Under the pieces are notes generated by a model, which saw only the letters and a list, made by a program, of their open reading frames with translations, made no database searches and was not told the origin of the DNA. From Zygnema cylindricum (taxonomy: Eukaryota > Streptophyta > Zygnematophyceae > Zygnematales > Zygnemataceae), in assembly GCA_037447655.1 (NCBI GenBank), contig JBBHKE010000805.1, forward strand, positions 62,001 to 126,000: a DNA stretch of 64,000 nt, given 5' to 3'. The first letter of the stretch is position 1; each line of letters starts with the position of its first letter. Below, in pieces: positions 38,705 through 50,812 of this stretch. The translations under genes and the position numbers were made by a program.

Positions 38705-39728
38705 TGCAACTCTGAGACCTCCATAGGTCCTCAGAGTAGGCAACTCACACAAAGCCTCTAGGATAACCCTGACCCCTTTGTGTTTCAGCAAGAATAACTG
38801 TCACCCTGACAGACAAAAACTCTGACTACCTTCACCCTTGTGAATGCAAGACTCCCTTGAGTCAATAGCAAAAAGAATCTGTGAATTTTCTCTCTCAAGC
38901 AGTAAGTTATGGCTGGTCAAAAATGACCTTTATATTTACAAGCTCTCTTAGAGAGAGGTTCCTCAATATCACTAAGTCTTGGTTTGCCTACTCACGACTA
39001 ACTTCTACTAAACCCTAGTTCAAAAGGAACACTATATTGTACAAGATGGTACAATGGGCGACGTACTTATTGTACGTCTATTGTACGACATAGTCTACAA
39101 GGTAACACCTCTCAAATTGGGAGCCATGGTTCTTCCTCCCATCTTCTCCGGTATCAAATAATGCGGCGCCACGTGGCACCGCGTGAATTTTCTCCGAATG
39201 TTGCCAAAAGCTCACTTTGGGTGGCGACGACAATGTTGGCCTTGCAATCAAAGTATATTTTACACGGTTCAGATTTGCGTACGTGCATGAATTGTTCCTC
39301 TTTGTTAGTTTGGTGTTAATTAGCTGGTTCGTTAATGTTTATATATCTTTGAAATCCGTCACGTGTATCGTTTTGTAGCGCCTTAATGGTTAAGGCGCCC
39401 GACAATATAGAATCTGGATGTCGTAGGTTCAAATCCGGACTATGGCTATACTTTGATAAAATATCATCAACTTCAAAATCTGCCACTTTCTAAATATGGC
39501 GGCATCCATGATGTGCCTTTGATCCTCACTCTCTCTCTGTTTAAAGTATAACTAAAATAGAGAAGTGAACTATTAATTACCTCTTTTCAACAACAATTGT
39601 CTGTCTCTCTCTGGACAGCACAGGCTGCCATGGCTCTAGCGATAGGAGTAAGAGGCAGACTGCCTCGGTTTCTTTTCTACATTTTATATTAGACCTAGAA
39701 AATACTAAAAGAACTATTAATTTCTACA
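38705..39728 (-). repeat. Copia copy 2, 3' LTR
   Basis: Starts TGCAACTCTGAGACC and ends TTTCTACA (plus strand). Divergent from the copy 1 LTRs in its middle. Flanked on the left by ATTGT. Confidence 0.9.
39375..39449 (+). other. tRNA-like module in the Copia LTR (copy 2)
   Basis: 75 bases. GTAGC pairs with GCTAT (one G-U pair). The A box region is TTAATGGTTAAGGCG, as in real tRNAs, and the B box GGTTCAAATCC is perfect. Stem loss in the T-arm and a poorly paired anticodon arm argue against a normal tRNA. Antisense to the retroelement. Confidence 0.6.
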
Positions 39729-42700
39729 CTCCCCTTATTTTTTAGTCACTCTTTAATTTCAAACCACACTTCTCTCTGCACAAAATTAGCTTAGGGGAAG
39801 GCACAGGTTTGGTCATCATGTCTACTACCATCTCGCTATCTGGTTTATACTCTACACTGATTATTTTGTTTTCTACCTTCTCTCTAACAAAGCTAAGCCT
39901 TATGTCCATGTGTCTGGCTTTAACATGATGTTTAGGATCGGGAGCAATAGCGATTGCTGTTGTTTTTGAAAACTTAGTTTCGTGCGTACGGAGCGTTTCG
40001 TGCGTGCGCGTGTTCGCGTGCGTGCGCATTTACGCGATGTAGTGTGGAGGTTCGAATTGATTTGCGGATTGGGGGAGTAAATGTACGAAGAAAATTAAAT
40101 GTACGTGAAGGACTAATTGAGTGGCGCGGAATGCGCAATGTAAATGGACGGCGGATCGCGAAGCGATCCGATTTGAAATTTTCGAAGTGTGAAAATGTAC
40201 GCATGGCGTACGAAACAAAATGCGACAAGCGCATTTATTACAAGGGACGCGCTTGCGGTACGAAAATGATTTCGATTGTACGAGGTTTCGACAAGTGGAT
40301 TTTTATGACCACGCGGCGCGACATCAAAGGTGCCGATTAAGAGCGACGGACGGTGGATATAGGCCGCCAAGTTTTTTATGTAGTGGTGACGCGAAATCGC
40401 GTCAATCACACGATATTTATTTTTGGACGTTCCGGATTGTTTGACAAGTGATTCGTGGTACACGTGGAAGGCGGATGGCGTCCGCCGATATTTCCAAGGG
40501 ATCATATTGTTTGATGACGTGTTAATTAGGTGGACCGTACATATACGATGTCGGTTCACTATGTGGATTTATCTACGAGTGACTAAGCAAGTTGTCACTT
40601 ATGACGCGGATATGTGGATGCGTCGGTGTAAATATTTGGAGTAACATTGTTTTGTCTTTTGCGTTATTATAAATTAGTGTTGATTATGATGTTTATATTT
40701 AAGTGATCAATTAGGGTTTTGATAGTTTAATTTGTGTGTGTACAATATCATACTTGTAGACAAGTGTACGCTTACGATTGCTTGACTCTCAGGTGTACGC
40801 TTACGATTAGTTTGATTTAGTGACAGTTATGTAATTTACTTTGGTAATTTTGACACTTAGTGATTCATTGACAGCTCACAAGTGTATATATAGGAATGAG
40901 CTTTGTTAGGAATTTAATCATCAATGCTGGTTAGTAAAGTGGGGACCGAAGATGTAGTATTTTAGGGTTGCCGATTAGGTCATGCACTTTGAATGATATA
41001 ATGATTATACTTTGATTATACTCTTGTTTATGTGTGATGCATTTGTGTGTTATTATTTATTTATGTTTTTATATATGTTTGATATGCATTGTTTATGCAT
41101 TTGTCCTAGGGTTTGTTTATGTCGATTATTCCATCAAACCTTAGATGTTGTCATAGGGTTTATTTATGTTGATTATTCCATGAAACCCTAAATGTTGTTG
41201 TATGTTAAATGGAGGATGCATTTCAAATGATTGTTCGTCGACCTATTTTTGGCTTAGCTTTTTGCATGATAGTTTGGGTCGCTTCTGCGGTCTATTTTAG
41301 ACCAAAGAACAACAATTGCTGCTTGATTATCACAAAAAAAAATTTGCACACCACTCTTAAGGTGACCAAGCTCACCTAGCAAAGACTTGACCCACATCAG
41401 TTCTTTTACACCAGAGCAAGTGGCCATATACTCTGCCTTCATAGTGGACTGAGCAATAACCTTTTGCGGTTTGCTTCTCCAACAGCAAGCCCCATCACCC
41501 ACATATAATATATATCCAGAAGTACATCTCCTCATCGGAGCATCACCATAACTGGCATCACTCTAAGTAGTGATGTCAGTATTCCCTCCACCCAAATGCA
41601 ACCATAGATCCATAGTTCCTATTAAATATCTAAAGACTCTCTTAGCTGCCTCCCAATCTCTCTTAGTGGGAGCATTTAGACTTGTATTAACACTCCTACA
41701 ACTGCAGCCAAATCCGGTAGGGTACAATTCATAAAATAGATTAGGCTTCCCACTACTTGTTTGTCAAAAATAGTCTCCATGAACTTCTGTTCTTCTGGAC
41801 CTAATTCCTTATCTAAGATTATGACTCGTTTTTCCACACTCCCCTCACTTCCCTTCTTGAACTCCATTAGAGTGGTACAACTATTAGCCTTATCCATCTG
41901 AAACTTTTCCAACATGTTCCCTATTGATCTTTTTGAGTTAGTCTTATAATCTTTCTTTCTCGGTCTCTTTCTACTTGAATTCCCAAAATATATCTTGCCT
42001 CCCCCATATCGTTCATCTCAAATATCCCCTTAAGATCTGTTTTCAGTTTATTTATTTTTTCCAATAATTTACTTAGAAGAAGCAAATCATCAACATAAAT
42101 TGGAATAAAAATAATAACTTCCTCATCAACAAAAACATAGATTGAGTGATATGAGCTGATCTAGATATACTCAAGACCTATAAGAAACTCATCAAGCTTC
42201 TTATCCCACTGTCGGGGCGCCCGTTTCAAACCATAAAGAGATATAATCAGGCGGCATACCTTACTCTCCTCTCATTGCTCCACGAATCTTTCGGGTTGTC
42301 GCATGAAGATCTCATCTTCCAATTCTCCGTGGAAAAAGACTGTTTTTATGTCCATCTGGTGCACCTCCATAAATTCCGCTGCTGCCAAATTGAGAAGTAT
42401 GCGGACAGAGGGAAATCTAACAACCGGGGCAAAGGTTTCCTCGTAGTCGATTCCCTCATTTTGTGTGGATCCTTTAGCCACTAACCGGGCCTTGTAGCGC
42501 TCAATGGTGTTATCTGGGTTTAGTTTTAATTTGAACACCCACTTACAACCAATTGGTTTTCGATTAGGTGGAGAATCCACCAGCTCCCAAGTATCGGCTG
42601 CCATAATTGAGGCCATCTCCTCATTGATGGCTGTCTTCCACCGGTTCCTTTCTCGACAATTTATCGCCTCTCCATAAGTTTGAGGTTCATTCGGATGAGA

Positions 42701-43000
42701 TAGTTTAATTACCTTGTTATTAACCTATTTTTCTTGCAACCTTTTGCTACTTTTCCTTCCTCTCTCAAAATCTGTGGCCGGAATAGATGGTTCTCGTAGG
42801 TTCTTTCAAACAATCTCGGCTTCTCCCCTATCCCTCGATTCCGAATCAATTTCCACCACGTCTTCCGCTTCGCGTAGAGTTGTCACTAGATTTTCCACGG
42901 CCGAGTCCTTCTCGATCTGATTTGTACCTGTAAGAATGTCATCTTCTCTGAAACAAGGATAGTTAGGAAGCTCAAAGTCATCTGAATTTTCTGACTCAAA
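39729..43000 (-). pseudogene. Copia copy 2 reverse transcriptase and RNase H
   Basis: 42272-42616 encodes the start of reverse transcriptase (TWELVDSPPNRKPIGCKWVF, EVHQMDIKTVFFHGELE). The catalytic motif near 42090 is an intact IYVDDLL, unlike in copies 1 and 3. RNase H lies at 41254-41535 and 39742-39957, separated by the inserted element. Stops near 41940 and 42160 and other breaks make it non-functional. Confidence 0.9.
39958..41314. mobile_element. Solo-LTR-like insertion, copy 2
   Basis: Starts TGTTGTTTTTG and ends CAAAGAACAACA, with ATTGC duplicated (39953-39957, 41315-41319). The empty site is visible in Copia copy 1 near 29635-29645. Reverse complement of 27993-29320. No coding content. 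Confidence 0.78.
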
Positions 43001-44600
43001 TCTGATTTTTACTTACATTGTATACTTGACGGGATCCATAAACTTTCCTTCATCCATAACTACTAGATGCTTTACTAAGATTATATCTTCCCTTTTTAGA
43101 TCATAAACTCTGTATCTTTTTACATCCTCATCATATCGTGATAAGTACCCTGATTTTCCTTTATGATCTAGCTTCCAATTAGACCGATCTGTATCTAGAC
43201 TAAACACTTAACTACCAAAATCCTTTAAGTGGGATATGTCTGGTTTCCGGCCGGTCCATCTCTCATAAGGTGTTTGGCCTTTTACCGCTAAAGTAAGAAC
43301 TCTATTTTTGAGGTAATTAGCACAGTTCATTGCTTCGGCCTAAAACCCCTTTCCTATCTTTTTATCCGACAACATACTTCTAGCACTATCACTTAGTGTT
43401 CTATTTAATCTTTCAGCTACCCCATTCTATTCCGGGTTTCCTGGAACTATCTTTTGGTGTTGGACTCCATCTTCCCTCAAAAAATCCTCAAACTGGTTAG
43501 AGGTATACTCTTCACCATTGTCACTCCATACTATATTGATTGGGGTTTCATGGAGTTTTTCACTCCATGCTTTATATTGTCTAAAACATTCCCGAGCCTT
43601 TGACTTATTTTTCAAATATTACACCCTGGAATACCGAGACAAATCATCAGTGATAGTCATCATAAATCTCTCCCCCCCGGGTGAAGGCACTTTGGCCGGT
43701 CCCCAAATATCTGTGTGTACTAAATCTAGAATCTTTTCTTCATGATAGGTGGTTGTTTTTGGGAAGGGTAACGTGTGTGCTTTACCTTGAGCACATCCAC
43801 TACAATCACTTAGATTCTCACTCTCACCGAACTGAATCCCTTCCACTACTCACATCTTTTTCATCTCTCTTAACTTATCAAGATTCACATGCCCACGCCT
43901 CTAATGCCAGAACATTATATCATGAACACCAGCATAATAAAGTTTCTTCTTTTCATTGTTTAAAATCAGCCTAAATGTCCCTTGGCTACCTTTTTCAGTT
44001 GTGAAATAAACTTCCTCCTCAAATCTAGCAGTAAAGACTCATTTCTTAGTGATAGTATCAAAATCCTTATCATCTAATACGCACGTAGAGATGAGGTTTT
44101 CGTTGAGCTCCGAGATAAACAATACATTGAAGAATGTAACTATTGATGTCTTTACTTCTTCTAACACTTTTAGATCTATCCATCTTAGAAGAGTAGTAGT
44201 GACTATCCTCCCATCCCCGTACTCTATCTCTACCGTGGGAATCTTTCTTCTCTTAGTGAATAGGTGTTTATCCTTACAGATCTGCATAGAGGAACCTGAA
44301 TCTACAATCCAGCTTGCTTCACCTTTCAATCCACCAAAAGCACATTTATGCTTTCGTGGAATTTCGACCTCGTTTTTGGCCTTCAACTCCTCATCCAATA
44401 GGAGCTCATCGTCCTCGTCCTCGGATTCCGCCTCATGTACTTGTGTCACAAGGGCTTTTTTCTTTTCTCTTGGGGGTCCACCAATCTGCCCCTCCTTTAA
44501 CCGTAGCTTGGTAAACTTAGTGCACCTCGCCATATAGTGCAATGGTTTCTTACAAAATTGGCACAAACCCTTGGGAGCCCTTGGTCCAAACTCGTTGGTC
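43001..44600 (-). pseudogene. Copia copy 2 integrase, pre-integrase, protease and zinc knuckle
   Basis: Integrase fragments at 43013-43207, 43427-43615 (WSDNGEEYTSNQF) and 43619-43846 (HTDIWGP, CSGCAQGKAH). 44039-44566 encodes the CCHC knuckle, acidic linker and protease (WIVDSGSSMQIC, where A of DSGA is S). Several stops. Confidence 0.88.
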
Positions 44601-45288
44601 TGATTTTTCCACCCCCTATCCTAAATTTCCGGCCGGTTTCATGGAAACATTGTTCCTGCAATCGGTCCCAGCTGCCAACGCTTGCCCACTCTTTCCTCCT
44701 TTTCGGATGTAAATCGTGTTCTCCCGAACGAGAATCATCCTTACCACTGAATTCCATATCCACCTTGAGTTCGGCAAGTCCTGCAAATGGTTGACTATGT
44801 TCTTGAACTCATCTGGTAACTTCATGAGCATGCTGTTAACCTTCATCTTTTCACTTTCAACTTGTCCAGCACTCTGTAGCTCCATGAAAAGTGCTTTGAG
44901 CTCATTACAAAAATCCAACATCTTCCCCCCTTTGTATACATATGCATTAATTTTCTGATCACCTAACTGTTGTTGCTAAATCAATCCACTTGGGTACATT
45001 TCTATAAGAGCCACCCAAAGATCGGATGCCCTCTCTACGTGCAAATGAGGAGTTGCAAGCCCTTGAGTAAGATGGCGGAGGATAAAGTGCTTTCTTGCCA
45101 TATTGTTGTAGTCCCAGGTATCGGTACGTTCCTCGGAATAGGTGACATGAATGCTGAAGCGGTTGCTATTGGTGTGACCGTCTCCTTCTCCTTTCGTTTG
45201 TCCAACACCTACCCTTCCTTTGTCTCCTCTGTTGGAGATAGATCTGCATCTTTGGTGAATCTCCTTTATGTAAACCTTGGAGGGATCC
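44601..45288 (-). pseudogene. Copia copy 2 gag
   Basis: UBN2-type gag fragments: DTWDYNNMARKHFILRHLTQ and MLDFCNELKALFMELQSAG, in two frames. Cut at its 5' end by the chromovirus. Confidence 0.85.
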
Positions 45289-45792
45289 TGTAAAAGGGAC
45301 AGGAAATATAGGCACCACAATACATCACAATGCATAGCGGAAAGCTCCAAGGATCTTCCTGTAGCAACAGCAGGCGCACACAGCAATGACAGACAAGGTT
45401 GCGCTTTATTACTCAAGAGAGAAGATTACAAGATTCAACGCTCGCTACGAAGGTCTACCCAAAGAGTCTGTCTCGTACTACATCTCTCCCACTATTTTAA
45501 CTAACTAGCTGCTAGCTAACCCAATACTGTACAATCTACACGTGGACGTTCGCGGTCAACCGAGATCTACCCAAGGTATCTTTCTAGATCTATACAGTTA
45601 AATCCACATTATGCGGCGTTGCTATACTGCCCCGCTGCGTTGCTATGCTACGCTACGCTATTCTATTGAGTTGCTATGCTTGTATGTTACGCTGATACGC
45701 TGATATGGAATCGCAGCAGTGCTGCTCTGCAACCGCAACTATAGCAATCTAGTTTCTACCCAGTAGGTACTCAACCTTGTAACCCTGTTACA
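45289..45792 (-). repeat. Chromovirus 3' LTR
   Basis: 504 bp from TGTAAAAGGG to CCTGTTACA. It is preceded (minus strand) by the purine-rich AGTGGGAGGCAC, a plausible polypurine tract. Its middle is rich in GTTGCTATGCTACGCTA-like repeats. Confidence 0.75.
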
Positions 45793-45832
45793 GTGCCTCC
45801 CACTAAGGATATAGCGTCCCGCTAAACTTTGC

Positions 45833-47790
45833 TTACTGAGAGAGATTGTAATTGCGGAGCATGCCATATGTCTTCTCACTGTACTCCTCAAATTCCTGTC
45901 GTAGGGTGTCAAGTTGTTTTTGGAGCTGCTCACAACGAGTTCCCAGCAGCGCAATATGATGGTCAGCCGCAGCCAAGCGTCTCCGAGTGATTTGCTCCCG
46001 AACCTTGTTCTCCCCTTCCTCCGGTGCCTCTGCTAGTGCCTTGGGTTGCGGCGGAATGGTTGCCGGTGCAGGTTCTACTGGTGCCGCAGCTTGGGCAGCT
46101 TCGGGTTCCTCGGCTTGTTGTGCCCCTTCCGCCACCCCCTCTGTTGATTCCTACCGCGGTACTTTCTTTAATTTAAAGGAAACGTGTTTCCTGGCGGCTC
46201 GGGCCCGCTGGAGAGCGTTCTTCCGGGCCAGCTTGAGTGGCCGTACCTCGGGTGTAACCTTGGTTCGAGAGATGATGTCATGTAGACGGACATCCCACGG
46301 GTGGTAACGACGGAGTAACCCGGGAACGTGCACCTTGTACCGATAGTGCTATTCAACTACTTCCACAAATGGTAGGGCATGAGGGTTTAATTGTACGTTA
46401 CCCTTATGGTTGTTCCCCAGATCCTTCGTCCTCATGAAATTCCACGCTGGGTGTGACGTTAGGTGGCCGGGGATATAGATAGGATCCCCAGGTTTTCCTG
46501 TGTGCCACGTTGCAGGCCACTACGAAGGATCCTAATACAGGCGCTCGACGAAGCTGAAGGTAGGTTCTGGATGCCGAGTGTCAATAGGAGATGGAAAGAG
46601 ATAATCGGGGATTTCTTCTTCCTGCTCACTTTCCCCGCCCGTGTCCCCTCTTTCCCTTCCGAGGAGAAATACCTCATCTTTGCTAGGGTATTGTGCTTCT
46701 GCCTTCTTCTCCGATATTTTCGAGGACTGCTCGTCCGCGGTGCTCTCTTTATTAGGGTCCCTCACCACCTCCAGATCGGAGGCACGCTCCTCAATTGGCG
46801 GGGGTGTCGGTTCCTGTTCCGGCTCCTCCGCATCCAAAATCTGATGGTCTTCCTCATCCTCATGATCCCCTTCCTGGAGTGGGTTGTACTTGGGGTCTTG
46901 TGAATTTTCTGACCCCTCTCCTCCGCTGGTCTCTGCTGGCCCTGCCCCGCTACTAGCTGTCTCCTCTGGTTCAGGAACTGCCTGTACCTCCCTCTTGCCT
47001 GCCTCTTCCATGGCCTTTGGCGCCTCTAACAATCTATCGGGGCGGGGTACATCTCCTTGCCCTACCCGTACTAGTCTCTTTCTTTTTGGTGGTGGAGAAG
47101 ACGACGATGCCATGGATGTTGTGTCGTCGGATAATTCTGGTAGTTCGGGAAGGGAAGGTAAGCTGGCTGTGCAGAGTGAAGCACTCTTTAAACTGCCTCG
47201 ATTAGGCTGGTCGCGAGGGCGGATGGCGGCTATATTAAAGAGGGTTGAGGGTTTCACTTTTGGGTTCTGCGAAGCGTCCCAGCGTGGGAGGGTATTGAAG
47301 CGTCCAACAATTATAAAACTGCGCTGCTGTGGCGAAACCGAGGGTTTGTTGTCACCAATGTGGTGAAACACAATTGCTCCATTGCGCTTGCATGTCAGCG
47401 CAGCGCTAGGTTCCTGTGACGACACCGTAAATATGCTACGCTGTGGTGGCTGCGCCGCTGTATCGCTGAGGTGCGGTAACATCGTCGCTGCGTTTCTTCG
47501 CCGCATCCCTAATATAATTGCGATGGTTGCAACACTGCGATTCGCTCCTTTACCACGGCCGCTGCGATTGCCCTTCTGGTGAAGTTGAGTGTCCTCACTC
47601 TTATGAAACCGGCGTAGGAACTCAAGAGAATGCAGATCCTCTTTTTCCACCCAAGAGTCGTCCTCAACGCCGTAGCCCTTCCAACGCACCAAAAACGGGT
47701 TGGAGTTGGAATACCAAAAGCGGCGCGACTGAAAGATCTCCTCCACCTCATACTCGTCCGAAGTACCGTGAACGGGGGGAAAAGGAGTGT
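45833..47790 (-). pseudogene. Chromodomain with long C-terminal extension
   Basis: A chromodomain (EYEVEEIFQSRRFW, FLVRWKGYGVEDDSWV) begins at about 47760. The same frame continues to 45833, about 640 codons, with only a few in-frame stops (46532, about 46520, about 46350 and about 46150). The extension has a PPPKRKRL nuclear-signal-like motif, an acidic low-complexity stretch, a basic segment (VRPLKLARKNALQRARAARK) and a C-terminal coiled coil (LLGTRCEQLQKQLDTLRQEF). Ordinary chromovirus chromodomains lie at or near the end of pol, so this is unusual. Function unknown. Confidence 0.7.
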
Positions 47791-48867
47791 TCCGCCGTCA
47801 ATTAGGAAACATCGAATCAAGGTCTCCAAATGGTTTAAGCAGGGAAACATGAAAGACATTGTGGATATGCCACTCCTTTGGAATATCCAACTTATAAGCA
47901 ACCTCACCTACACGTGACAGAACCGTGAATGGGCGCGTGAATTTCGGTGCTAATTTCTAAGAGAGGGCACCTGGTAAGGAGAGGTTTACCATATTAAGGC
48001 GAACCTTATCACCCACGTTGAAAACGATTTCCTTTCTCTGAGAGTCGGCCTGCAACATTTGACGATCCTTTGCCAGTTGGAGTGCCTTCGCCGCCTTTGC
48101 TAGGTTCCCTTGCAACGTTTTGGCAAAATCCAGAGCTGTCGGCGTAGGGCAGTCCGCAACCAATAAGTTGTGTGAAAGGGTGGGCTGTCGTCCATTCAGG
48201 GAGAATGGCGTACCATTCGTGGACGAGTGCACCGCACTATTGTACGCCACCTCAATCGCTGTGAGATGGTTCACCCAATCCGTTTGGTGCACCGAAACAT
48301 AAGCCCGCAACGCCTCCTCCAACGTCCGATTAACCTTTTCAGTCTGACCATCCGTTTGAGGATTGTAAGTTGTGGACATGGCCAACTGCGTTACACACAA
48401 CTCGAACAGACTTCTCCAAAAGTGACTCACAAATTTTCCATCCCGATTGCTGACGATCCTCTTCGGGAGTCCGTGATGGCGGAATATCTCCCGAAAGAAT
48501 AAGCCTGCCACATCTCACGCTGTGGCTGTGGTTGTCGTGGGTAAGAAATGGGCCATTTTCGTCAAGTAATCCACGACGACGAAAATAGAGTCATAACCTT
48601 CCCTGGTCAACGGGAGAGCAACGATGAAGTCCATCGAAATCGCTTCCCAAGGAACAGATGGTATCGGAACGGGTTGTAACAAACCCTGGTGACCCGATCT
48701 GATTTGTTTCTGTTACACGAGTCACACGTCCAGACATACTTCGCAATGACCCGAGTCATGTTTGGCCAATAATACGCATCAGCGACATGTGCGCTTGTTT
48801 TATCCCGGCCAAAATGTCCACTGAGCGGTTCATCATGACTTAATTTAAGTATCGAATGACGTAGCTC
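47791..48867 (-). pseudogene. Chromovirus integrase
   Basis: The zinc-binding part is at about 48680-48850 (SHDEPLSGHFG...CDSC). The catalytic core is in 47957-48511 (SNRDGKFVSHFW; PQTDGQTEKVNRTLEEALR, with the catalytic E). The GPY-like part (GDKVRLNMVNL) follows. A frameshift separates it from RNase H, and stops occur at 47957 and within 48500-48700. Confidence 0.9.
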
Positions 48868-49599
48868 CTAGTTTGTCGGCACGTAAATTCTCGTTGTTTG
48901 TCTTGGTGTGTATCGCCACATACCATTGGGGGTCCGAACTAATACCTTCCGTTTTATCGGTTCCTTTAATGTCTCGGCTTCGTCGTATGGGGCGTTGATT
49001 CTACTTAGCCACTGCTTGTCCACTTGCACCGTCCTAGTGACTGCGCTAAGTTTCGGATCTTGCGCTGCGTCCGACGCTGCGGTGTTCTTTTTCACAGAGC
49101 TCACATCTACATCCTGCGATGTTTGCGATCGGTGCTCTGCCACTGGAGCAGGGACTCCGAGTCTTCTCGACAACGCATCCGCCGTATTCGTCTTGCCCGA
49201 CTTATACTTAATGACAAGTTCCGGCCCGAAGGTCTGCAGAAACATCATCCATCGCACTTGTTTTTTGGACAACTTCGGCTGTGTTTGCAGGTACTGCAAG
49301 GCGTGGTGATCCGTGATAACTGTGATCCGCTTCCCCTGAACGTAACATTTCCAAACTTCCAGCGCGTTGATGATCGCAATTGTCTCCTTTTCATGGGTGG
49401 CCTAGTTAAGCTCCGCTGCCTTTAGCTTCGGACAAACATAGACAATGGTTGTAGGCCTTTTCCTTGATCCTGCAAAATGATCGCTCCAATAGCCGTATCG
49501 CTCGCGTCTGTAATTATCGTCCAAGGTAAGTCCGGGTCGTGAACAGCTAGCATAGTGGCGGTAACCAACCACTCCTTTAGCGTGTTAAAAGCTGCCCTT
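48868..49599 (-). pseudogene. Chromovirus reverse transcriptase end and RNase H
   Basis: 49400-49599 encodes the connection and RNase H start (FNTLKEWLVTATMLAV, IITDASDTAIGAIILQ). 48868-49299 encodes TDHHALQYLQ...TNTADALSRR, the conserved end of gypsy RNase H. Two frames. Confidence 0.92.
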
Positions 49600-50591
49600 T
49601 GTTGAAATAAAAGGTATTTTCTAGGTTAGTTAAAAGATTTAAATAAAAGCGGGAAAAAGCAGAGGCAGCCTGCTTCTAGCTTCTCTCTCTAGCCCCCATA
49701 CTTGTCGTAGTCACTGAAGGCCGAAGAGGAAACTAGAGCCATGGCTGCCTATGCTTCTTCTAGAGTCAGAAGGCAGATCCTTGGTAAACTTACCCAAAGG
49801 ATTGACGGACCCAGGACTTGATCCTGGTACCTACCATCCGTCAAAGTAGTCGTTAGTCTTACCCTGTAGTCTAAGACTAGTGTTGAAGTATATAGGGTAC
49901 GATAGCTACTTAAAGATGACGAAAAAGAGAAGTTCGATTTAGTGACAAACGGACCACAATCACACAAACACAGTTAAAAATAGAATTACACCGGAAATGT
50001 ACTACTTGTATTCTTAACGGCTATAAATTAAGGCGGACATTAATATAACGACGGAGAAAGAAGCCGACATCGCGGAATGGTCGATTTGGCAGTTTTCGGT
50101 CACAACCACAACGGGTGACACGTGGCAGCATGACATTGGATGACGACATCTCTGGGACATACTATGGCGAACCCGGATATGGCAGGCGTCGTCTTTCTGG
50201 CCATATTGTACAATGGCTGTACAGAAAGTACTTCGGACCAAGTACCTTTCTGTACTATACACTCTATTGATTGGTTCCGTACATGAGTAGGAGAGGGTTT
50301 AGAGAGGGGTTTAGGACTTAGAAAATTAGAGGTAGCCGCCTCTCTCTCACAGAGCTTTTGTATAAACGGGTCATCTTTGACCATTGATAATTAACTGCTC
50401 AGGGGAGCAAATTCCAGGATTCATTTTGTGGCGACTCAGGGGAGTCAGCCCTTCCAAAAGGTGCAGTTTGGTCAGTCTGTATTCTGTCAGGGTGTCAGCA
50501 ATATTCAAACAAAGCTTAAATACCTAGGGTTATCCTAGAGGCTTCTAGCAAGCTGCCTACTCAGAGTACCTATGGAGGTCTCAGAGTTGCA
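49600..50591 (+). repeat. Copia copy 3, 5' LTR
   Basis: 992 bp from TGTTGAAATAAAAGG to TCTCAGAGTTGCA, placed by comparison with copies 1 and 2. CCCTT at 49595-49599 would be the target duplication. The sequence after it, GGTTATGGGCCCAC, lies where the primer binding site should be. Confidence 0.88.
49800..49875 (-). other. tRNA-like module in the Copia LTR (copy 3)
   Basis: On the minus strand: B-box-like GGATCAAGTCC with stem CCAGG/CCTGG and a module end near ACGGATGGTAGG. Antisense to the retroelement, at the same relative place as the others. Confidence 0.45.
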
Positions 50592-50812
50592 GGTTATGGG
50601 CCCACTAGGGTGCCTTTATTCAATGGGACTGGGTTCATCTTCTAAGAGAGTATGATGATGGGAGCCCTATGTGAGAAAACATTTTGGGGAATAGTGAGTG
50701 GGCGAGTGAAGCGCCCATCTAGTCCTTCATTCCTCCAGGGTTTGGAGGAAGCATATTTGGTAAGAAACCAGATCCACCGTCATCAGAGGAATCAGAAGAC
50801 GGAGAAAGCATC

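Larger units (their letters stand above)
38705..45288 (-). mobile_element. Copia retrotransposon copy 2 (5' end missing)
   Basis: Same family and orientation as copy 1. The 3' LTR is at 38705-39728. RNase H, reverse transcriptase, integrase, protease and gag follow to about 45280. The 5' LTR is not present: the sequence passes directly into the chromovirus LTR at 45289. A solo-LTR-like insertion sits in RNase H. Confidence 0.93.
45289..49599 (-). mobile_element. Chromovirus (Ty3/gypsy) retrotransposon, partial
   Basis: The 3' LTR at 45289-45792 is followed on the minus strand, reading right to left, by RNase H, zinc-binding integrase, integrase core and a chromodomain. The 5' part (gag, protease, most of reverse transcriptase, 5' LTR) is absent because Copia copy 3 cuts in at 49600. 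GATCC at 45284-45288 would be the left target duplication; its partner is not in view. Confidence 0.93.

Noticed and set aside
47509-47907. 132-codon minus-strand frame
   Set aside because: Another frame of the chromovirus end of integrase; the chromodomain frame is supported by motifs.
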